Source: Streptomyces toxytricini
GTDB lineage: Bacteria > Actinomycetota > Actinomycetes > Streptomycetales > Streptomycetaceae
Length of the DNA: 64,000 bases
Assembly (NCBI RefSeq): GCF_014649915.1
Contig: NZ_BMTY01000022.1
Coordinates: forward strand, 62,001-126,000
Direction of reading: 5' to 3'
Shown: one piece after another, positions 59,373 through 64,000 of the stretch
Numbering within the stretch: the stretch's first letter is position 1
Layout of the letters: the number at the start of each line of letters is the position of its first letter
Translations under genes and position numbers: made by a program
The notes under the pieces: model-generated
What the model was told of the DNA's origin: nothing
Seen by the model: the letters and a program-made list of their open reading frames with translations, nothing else
Databases searched by the model: none

Positions 59373-59849
59373 GTGGGTCAGTTGGCCGGAGCCTTCGGTA
59401 CGCAGCGGCGCGGCCGCCGCATCATGATGACCGCCGGGGAGGCGGACGCCTTCCTGCGCCGGCAGCGGACCTGCCGGGTCGCGACCGTCTCCCCGGACGG
59501 GCGGCCGCACGTCGGGGCGCTGTGGTTCGCCTGGGACGGCACCTCGCTGTGGCTGTACTCGCTCACCCGCAGCCGCCGCTGGGCGGACCTGCGGGCGGAC
59601 CCCCGGCTGTCGGTCGTGGTGGACGCGGGCGAGGAGTACGGGGAGCTGCGCGGGATCGAGCTGTCCGGCCGGGCGGAGTTCGTCGGCGAGGCGCCCCGCA
59701 CGGGGGCGCCCTGCCCGGAACTGGAGGAAGTGGAGCGGATCTTCCCCGTGAAGAACTTCGGCGTGGCGCAGATGCCGCACGACGGCCGCCACGCCTGGAT
59801 CCGCCTCACCCCGGAATCGGTGGCCTCCTGGGACTTCCGGAAGCTGTGA
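59373..59849 (+). CDS. pyridoxamine 5'-phosphate oxidase-family protein
   Basis: This 158-residue protein has a split-barrel flavin-binding fold: RTCRVATVSPDGRPHVGALWFAW near residue 32 and RSRRWADLRADPRLSVVVDAG near 65. Relatives bind FMN, F420 or biliverdin, or reduce aflatoxin-like substrates with F420H2; the exact cofactor cannot be told from this sequence. GTG 59373 is used because family proteins share the N-terminal RRGRRIMMT segment; ATG 59424 is an alternative. The site AAGGGG nearly touches the start. Confidence 0.85.
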   Translation: MGQLAGAFGTQRRGRRIMMTAGEADAFLRRQRTCRVATVSPDGRPHVGALWFAWDGTSLWLYSLTRSRRWADLRADPRLSVVVDAGEEYGELRGIELSGRAEFVGEAPRTGAPCPELEEVERIFPVKNFGVAQMPHDGRHAWIRLTPESVASWDFRKL

Positions 59850-59867
59850 GGCCCGGCCCCGGCCGGT

Positions 59868-60788
59868 TCACCGAGCCCCGGTGTCGCACTCCCCCGCTCC
59901 GGCGGCGGTCCGCAGGGCCTCCAGGGCGGCCCGGACGGAGGGTCTCCGGTCGGCGTCGGCGCGCCAGACCGCGTACACGTGGCGGCGGACGGCCTCGCCG
60001 ACCGGCAGCAGCCGCACGCCGGCCGGGACGGGCCCGCGGCCGAGGCGCGGGGTGACGCACACCCCGAGGCCGGCTTCGACGAAGGCGAGCTGGGTGTGGT
60101 GCTCCTCGGCGATGTGCCGGATGCGGGGCTCGACGCCGATGCCGCGCAGGGTGTGGACGAGCCACTCGTGGCAGAACTGGCCCTCCTTCCAGGAGATCCA
60201 CTCCTCGTCGGCGAACTCGCCCAGCGAGACCTGCGTGCGGTCGGCGAGCGGGTGCCCGGCCGGGACCGCGATGTCGCAGAGGTCGTCGAGGAGGTGCTCC
60301 CTCGTGAGCTCGCCCGGCACCGGCATCCGCTTGTTGGGCCAGTCGATGGCCATGGCCAGGTCGAGGTCGCCGCGGACGACGGCGGCCATGCCCTCCGCGG
60401 GCTCCTGCTCCCGCACCCGGGGCCGCAGCTCGGGGTGGCGGGTGCGCAGCTCGGTCAGGGCCCGCGGCAGCAGGCCGCGCATGCCGGTGGGGAAGGCGCC
60501 GATCCGCAGCTCGCCGACGGCGCAGCCGCGGCGGGCCTCGATGTCGGCCTGGGCTAGCTCGACCTGGGAGATGATCCGGGCCGCGTGCTCGGCGAGCAGC
60601 CGCCCGGCGTCGGTGAGCCGGACGCCGCGGCCGTTCTTGGCCAGCAGCGGCTGGCCGACCTCGCGCTCCAGCTTGGCCATCTGCTGGGATACGGCGGAGG
60701 TGGTGACGTGGAGGCCGTCGGCCGCGCCGCTGACGGAGCCGTGGCGGGCGAGGGCGTCCAGGGTGCGCAGGCGCTCCAGGTTCAACAT
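59868..60788 (-). CDS. LysR-family transcriptional regulator
   Basis: This 306-residue regulator has the N-terminal winged helix (LRTLDALARHGSVSGAADGLHVTTSAVSQQ, seen in two parts at about 7-36) and a periplasmic-binding-like effector domain from about 92. The ATG at 60788 is the conserved MLNLERL start. It is divergent from an EamA transporter gene with a 74-base spacer that contains an eight-base direct repeat. This is the classical LysR arrangement, so the transporter is its likely target. The effector is unknown. Confidence 0.93.
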   Translation of the reverse strand: MLNLERLRTLDALARHGSVSGAADGLHVTTSAVSQQMAKLEREVGQPLLAKNGRGVRLTDAGRLLAEHAARIISQVELAQADIEARRGCAVGELRIGAFPTGMRGLLPRALTELRTRHPELRPRVREQEPAEGMAAVVRGDLDLAMAIDWPNKRMPVPGELTREHLLDDLCDIAVPAGHPLADRTQVSLGEFADEEWISWKEGQFCHEWLVHTLRGIGVEPRIRHIAEEHHTQLAFVEAGLGVCVTPRLGRGPVPAGVRLLPVGEAVRRHVYAVWRADADRRPSVRAALEALRTAAGAGECDTGAR

Positions 60789-60796
60789 GTAAGCGA

Positions 60797-60837
60797 TGCT
60801 ACGCCGTTCCTGGCAAAGAATCTTGCTTGTGCTACGC
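60797..60837. promoter_or_regulatory. direct repeats in the LysR/EamA spacer
   Basis: TGCTACGC occurs at 60797-60804 and 60830-60837, 33 bp apart, about three helical turns. A LysR tetramer could contact both. Function is inferred from position. Confidence 0.35.
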
Positions 60838-60862
60838 AGTCGGGCCCAGCAGAGTACCTGTC

Positions 60863-61816
60863 ATGAGCGCACCCGCCACACCCCGAACCGCCGCCTCACC
60901 CACCACCGACACCTCCCCCGCCCCTCGTTCCGTGAGCCGCGTGGACTGGCGGCTGCGCTTCGCGCTCCTCTCCGTCGTCTGGGGGTTCAGCTTCCTGCTG
61001 ATCAAAGTGGGCACCGAGGCGTACGCCCCGTTCCACGTCGCGCTCGGCCGGGTCTTCTTCGGCGCCCTCGCACTCATGGCGGTGCTGCTCGTGCGCCGAG
61101 AGCCGCTGCCGCGCGGCCGCCGCACCTGGATGCACCTGACCGTGGCGGCCCTGCTGCTCAACACCGCCCCGTTCTCGCTGTTCTCGTACGCCGAGCTGAC
61201 CATCCCCTCCAGCCTGGCGGGGATCTGCAACGCCACCTCTCCGCTGTGGGGCATGGCGCTGTCGCTGGTCGCGCTCTCGGAGGACCGGCCGACCCGCCGC
61301 CGCGTCGCCGGCCTCGGCCTCGGCTTCCTCGGGGTGCTGACCGTCCTCGGGGCGTGGCAGGGCTTCGCCGGCATCGACGCCAAGGGCACCGCCCTCGCCC
61401 TGCTCGCCTCACTCTGCTACCCGATCGGCTGGATCTACGTCCGCCGCACCCTCGCGTCGGTCCCCGGCTCCCCGGTCGCGCTGACCGGCAGCCAGTTGCT
61501 GCTCTCCACGGCGCAGCTGCTGCTGGTGAGCGCCGTGTTCACCACAGCCCCCGGCGCGTTCCCGCTGTGGCCGACGCTGTCGGTGATCGCCCTGGGCGCG
61601 CTCGGCACGGGCATGGCGCTGCAGATGCAGTACGGCCTGGTCGCGGAGGTCGGGCCGACGACGGCCCAGATGGTCACCTACTTCATCCCGGTCATCGCGA
61701 CCGCGGCGGGCGTCGCCCTGCTGGGCGAGAGCCTGCACTGGAACACCCCGGTGGGCGCCGCGATCGTCCTGGTGGGTGCGGCGCTCACCCAGGCCCGCCG
61801 CCGCCAGGGCGCGTAG
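60863..61816 (+). CDS. EamA-family (DMT) transporter
   Basis: This 317-residue protein has a 33-residue cytoplasmic start, then about ten membrane segments in two EamA repeats. The first repeat starts LLSVVWGFSFLLIKVGTEAY and the second starts near residue 180 with LLASLCYPIGWIYVRR. ATG 60863 was chosen as the first methionine without reading into the LysR promoter. It is a probable metabolite exporter controlled by the divergent LysR regulator. It is unrelated in detail to the EamA protein at 24 kb apart from the fold. Confidence 0.9.
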   Translation: MSAPATPRTAASPTTDTSPAPRSVSRVDWRLRFALLSVVWGFSFLLIKVGTEAYAPFHVALGRVFFGALALMAVLLVRREPLPRGRRTWMHLTVAALLLNTAPFSLFSYAELTIPSSLAGICNATSPLWGMALSLVALSEDRPTRRRVAGLGLGFLGVLTVLGAWQGFAGIDAKGTALALLASLCYPIGWIYVRRTLASVPGSPVALTGSQLLLSTAQLLLVSAVFTTAPGAFPLWPTLSVIALGALGTGMALQMQYGLVAEVGPTTAQMVTYFIPVIATAAGVALLGESLHWNTPVGAAIVLVGAALTQARRRQGA

Positions 61817-61904
61817 TGAAAGCACGGGCGAACCGGGCGGGGTGATGTCCCGGTCCGGCCCGTCCGCTCTCTGCCGAAGGCGGAGCTGATACCGGTGTGC
61901 TGTC

Positions 61905-62101
61905 GGCGGTGTCGGTCAGGAGGCCACCGGGGTCCGGATAGTCCCGGTGGGCCTGTCGGATCGACTCGGCCTTCATCCGTCGGCCGAGGCCGTGACCTCG
62001 GTGCTCGGGCAGCACCCCGTGCCGTAGCGCCAGCCGTCACCTGTGCCGTTGCCGGGGATGACGAGTTCGGTAAAGGCGGCGGCGGTGTCCGTGCGGCCGT
62101 C
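61905..62101 (-). pseudogene. remnant of a GNAT acetyltransferase gene
   Basis: On the minus strand, AAFTELVIPGNGTGDGWRYGTG (two parts, about 62083-62015) is followed in a different frame by LPEHRGHGLGRRMKAES and LLTDTAD (about 62012-61908). Together these are the acetyl-CoA-binding core of a GNAT protein broken by a one-base frameshift near 62016. The N-terminal part stops at an inverted repeat at 62103-62124, and the C-terminal part decays after TDTAD. The remaining bases between the EamA gene and the GNAT gene hold nothing else. Confidence 0.6.
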
Positions 62102-62102
62102 T

Positions 62103-62124
62103 CCATGTCCGCCAAGGCCGTAAA
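62103..62124 (-). repeat. inverted copy of the IS left-end sequence
   Basis: Read on the minus strand this 22-base sequence matches 62715-62736, inside the IS left end, at 20 of 22 positions. The two copies face each other across the intact GNAT gene. Confidence 0.55.
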
Positions 62125-62164
62125 CCGGTGGACAGCTCTCCGGCTCTGGGTGAGCATCACCGCG

Positions 62165-62764
62165 ATGAACAACGAACCTCTCCCCGCCCCCAAACGCGTC
62201 CGTTTCGTCGAGCTCAGCGCAAAGGCACTGCGGGCGCTTGCCGACGGTGACCTCGCTGGCGGCAGCGCCGAGGCCGGGGTCGCCCTTGACGAACACTTCG
62301 TCGGTGAGCGAGCCCGCTGGATCTTCGGCTACCGCGCCGACCAGCTCGCCAAGGACCCCTCTGCCGCGCCCTGGATCACGCGTGCCGCGGTGTCCGAGCC
62401 GGACGGGGTCGTCGTTGGCGACGCCGGGTTCCACGGGCCGCCGGATGAGGCCGGCATGGTCGAGGTCGGCTATACCGTCGTGCCCGGGTACCGCCGCCAG
62501 GGCTATGCCCGCGCCATGCTGAGGGCGTTGCTCGTCAGGGCCGCGGCCGACCCCGACGTCAGGACCGTGCGCGCCAGGATCGGATCCGACAACACCGCCT
62601 CCCTGGCGTGCATCGAGGGCTTCGGCTTCACGCGCATCGGCGAGCAGGGGGACGAGCGCGACGGACTCACGATCATCTTCGAGGTCCCGGCAGACGCCAT
62701 TCAGGCCGGGTGGCTTTACGGTCTCGGCGGACATGGTGATCGTCCCGGTCGGGCCGTGACATGA
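62165..62764 (+). CDS. GNAT-family N-acetyltransferase, C-terminus joined to IS end
   Basis: This 199-residue protein is a GNAT enzyme of the RimJ-like group. ITRAAVSEPDGVVVGDAGFHG lies near 76 in the central sheet, VEVGYTVVPGYRRQGYARAML near 100 is the acetyl-CoA loop, and the C-terminal helix is in NTASLACIEGFGFTRIGEQ. The last 17 residues (GWLYGLGGHGDRPGRAVT) are encoded by the left terminal repeat of the adjacent IS, so the original C-terminus was probably replaced when the IS inserted. The start is ATG 62165. Acceptor is unknown. Confidence 0.82.
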   Translation: MNNEPLPAPKRVRFVELSAKALRALADGDLAGGSAEAGVALDEHFVGERARWIFGYRADQLAKDPSAAPWITRAAVSEPDGVVVGDAGFHGPPDEAGMVEVGYTVVPGYRRQGYARAMLRALLVRAAADPDVRTVRARIGSDNTASLACIEGFGFTRIGEQGDERDGLTIIFEVPADAIQAGWLYGLGGHGDRPGRAVT

Positions 62765-63829
62765 GAAGTGCCGCACGGGTTGGGTGAGTTGTGAAGCCGA
62801 CCTGGGCCCGTACGGCCTGTTCCCATCCTGCCCTGTCCGGCGTCTCACGCGCACATTCCGGCGAGTTGTTCGCCGAACTCGCCACGGCATGGGAGGCTGC
62901 GCGGCAGTCCGCGCTCCGCGAGGCCCGGGGCGGGGAGCGTCGGAGGGCGGAGGGTGCCGGCAGAAAGCCCAAGCTGGTCTTCCTCGATCGGCTGCTCCCC
63001 CTGGTCCATCTGCGCCATCAGTTGCCGCATGTGGTGCTCGCCGAGCTCTTCGAGGTGGATCGCTCCACCGTCTCCGCGGCCATCCGCCAGGTCCGCCCGC
63101 TGCCGGCAGCCCGTGGTTTCGCTGTGCCCGACCGGCCCGGCCTGCGGCTGAAGACGCTGGAGGACGTCTTCGCCTATGCCGAGGCGGAGGGCGTTGAGCT
63201 GCGGCTCGACGGGGCCGAGACCCAGGTCCGCCGCCCGCAGGCCGACCGCCCTGGGCGCCGGGCGTTCGTCTCGGGCAAACGCAAGCAGAACACCATCAAG
63301 ACCACCACGTTCAGCGACGGCCAAGGCCGCCTGCTGCTGTCCGGCTTGGTCCGCCCGGGCCGGATGCCCGACCAGACCGCCGTGCGGAGCGAGGGCATTG
63401 CCGAGCAGTTCCGCACCCGTCCCGGCGTGAAGGCGAAGGTCGATTCCGGCTACCTCGGGCTGGCCAAAGAGTTCCCCGGTCAGGTCAGCGCCCCAGCGAA
63501 GAAGCCCAAGGACGGGGCGTGCGACGGTGACAAGCATGCCTGGCGCGAGACACGGCGACGGCAGTCCTCGGCGAGGATCTGTGTGGAGCACACCAACGCC
63601 GAACTCCGCCAATGGGCACCCCTGCGCCGTTTCACCGGACGCCGCGATACCTACGCCGAGACCCATCTCACGGTCGCCCCACTCGTCTCCGACCGATCCG
63701 CGCAGCGGGCCACCCGCCGCCGGACGAGCACCGAACTCGTCCTCGTCCGCGACACCGTCCGCTGATCACCCACCAGCCGAACCGCCAGGCCAGCACGCCC
63801 GAAGCTCAATTTCCCCCCAGACCGTAAGG
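62714..63829 (+). mobile_element. IS5-like insertion sequence
   Basis: About 1.1 kb with one transposase gene. Imperfect terminal inverted repeats are visible: 62714-62734 against the complement of 63809-63829, matching at 17 of 21 positions (core TTACGGTCT). Exact ends and target duplication could not be fixed. The left end lies inside the GNAT gene. Confidence 0.65.
62791..63765 (+). CDS. IS5-family DDE transposase
   Basis: This 324-residue transposase has a helix-turn-helix near 85-110 (VVLAELFEVDRSTVSAAIRQ). A DDE core follows, with the first Asp in LRLDGAETQVRRP near 140, the second in VKAKVDSGYLGLAKEFPG near 218 and the Glu in RICVEHTNAELRQWAPLRRF near 268. The start is GTG 62791. The open frame is uninterrupted, so the element may still be active. 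Codon use is less G/C-biased than in neighbouring genes. Confidence 0.85.
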   Translation: MKPTWARTACSHPALSGVSRAHSGELFAELATAWEAARQSALREARGGERRRAEGAGRKPKLVFLDRLLPLVHLRHQLPHVVLAELFEVDRSTVSAAIRQVRPLPAARGFAVPDRPGLRLKTLEDVFAYAEAEGVELRLDGAETQVRRPQADRPGRRAFVSGKRKQNTIKTTTFSDGQGRLLLSGLVRPGRMPDQTAVRSEGIAEQFRTRPGVKAKVDSGYLGLAKEFPGQVSAPAKKPKDGACDGDKHAWRETRRRQSSARICVEHTNAELRQWAPLRRFTGRRDTYAETHLTVAPLVSDRSAQRATRRRTSTELVLVRDTVR

Positions 63830-63863
63830 GTTGTCCCGTGAAAGATCGCGGGCGCGAGGTGGG

Positions 63864-64000
63864 CTACCCCATGACCTCGCGGGCCGCGTCGAGAAACGCC
63901 GACCGGTTGCCCTCCAGGTAGTCCCGCACGCTCTCACCGTCGGGCAGGCCTTGCCACACGGTCCTGTTGAGGTCGAGGAAGTGCGCGTGTGCGGCGTCAT
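63864..64000 (-). CDS. 3' end of a gene running off the window
   Basis: The last 44 codons of a minus-strand gene are visible, starting DAAHAHFLDLNRTVWQGLPD and ending with LDAAREVMG and a TAG at 63864-63866. Codon positions show the usual third-base G/C bias, and the sequence has helical, real-protein character. The family cannot be named from this fragment. It starts 35 bases from the IS right end. Confidence 0.6.
   Translation of the reverse strand, partial: DAAHAHFLDLNRTVWQGLPDGESVRDYLEGNRSAFLDAAREVMG

Noticed and set aside
1..64000. CRISPR arrays, prophage or a secondary-metabolite cluster
   Set aside because: I saw no regularly spaced repeats, phage structural genes, or NRPS/PKS/terpene/RiPP core genes. 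The fabG, thioesterase and MFS genes are isolated and look like housekeeping or general transport.

Overview
The window is chromosomal DNA of a Streptomyces or close relative. Support comes from the very high G+C with strong third-position G/C bias, frequent GTG starts, and hallmark genes: the divergent EF-Tu paralogue tuf3, apolipoprotein N-acyltransferase, SpoIIE-type phosphatases, and leaderless-looking promoters. From memory, purB, tuf3, lnt, ung and fabG occur in this relative order in the S. coelicolor SCO125x-SCO134x interval; no comparison was run here. Most of the window is ordinary core-flanking chromosome. Accessory character appears only at the right end, with an IS element, a broken GNAT gene and a partial gene.

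Layout. 0-5.3 kb: two overlapping CNNM/CorC-type membrane proteins, an SGNH hydrolase, purB and a mismatch DNA glycosylase. 5.4-9.5 kb: an ABC exporter (permease and ATPase) divergent from a histidine kinase/response regulator pair, with a tandem palindromic operator between them. 9.6-17.9 kb: ROK, GntR and Lrp regulators, an alpha/beta hydrolase, an ACT-GNAT protein, a DUF885 protein and a rhodanese. 17.9-23.5 kb: sbcDC, a YigZ-family protein and a CoA-binding protein. 23.5-30.8 kb: a divergent XRE-cupin regulator/EamA pair, a hexapeptide acyltransferase, gamma-carbonic anhydrase, DedA, a GH3-like protein with a replaced nucleophile, an orphan ribbon-helix-helix protein and a hotdog thioesterase. 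30.9-38.9 kb: an anchored protein, an MFS exporter, a spermidine-synthase-like protein, a patatin, tuf3, a TVP38 protein and uppP. 38.9-44.6 kb: an NTF2-like protein, lnt, an oxidoreductase, DinB, a lipoprotein and ung. 44.7-53.3 kb: a peptide-binding lipoprotein, an SDR/fabG pair, a DUF3037-HipA kinase pair and a CUT2 sugar ABC operon. 53.4-61.8 kb: two SpoIIE-type phosphatases around a cyclase-family gene, a Cys-less isochorismatase-like protein divergent from a PPOX protein, and a LysR regulator divergent from an EamA transporter. 61.8-64 kb: GNAT pseudogene, GNAT gene, IS5-like element, and the 3' end of a gene that leaves the window.

Functional themes are envelope and lipid maintenance (uppP, lnt, DedA, TVP38), DNA repair (mug, ung, sbcCD), one-component regulators paired divergently with a target gene, and nutrient uptake. 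I found no biosynthetic cluster, phage, CRISPR array or defence island. The items most worth a second look are the overlapping DUF3037-HipA kinase module, two enzyme-like proteins with altered catalytic residues, an AcoR-like sensor fused to a SpoIIE phosphatase, a probable CTG start in the glycosylase gene, and the tandem palindromes between the exporter and its two-component system.
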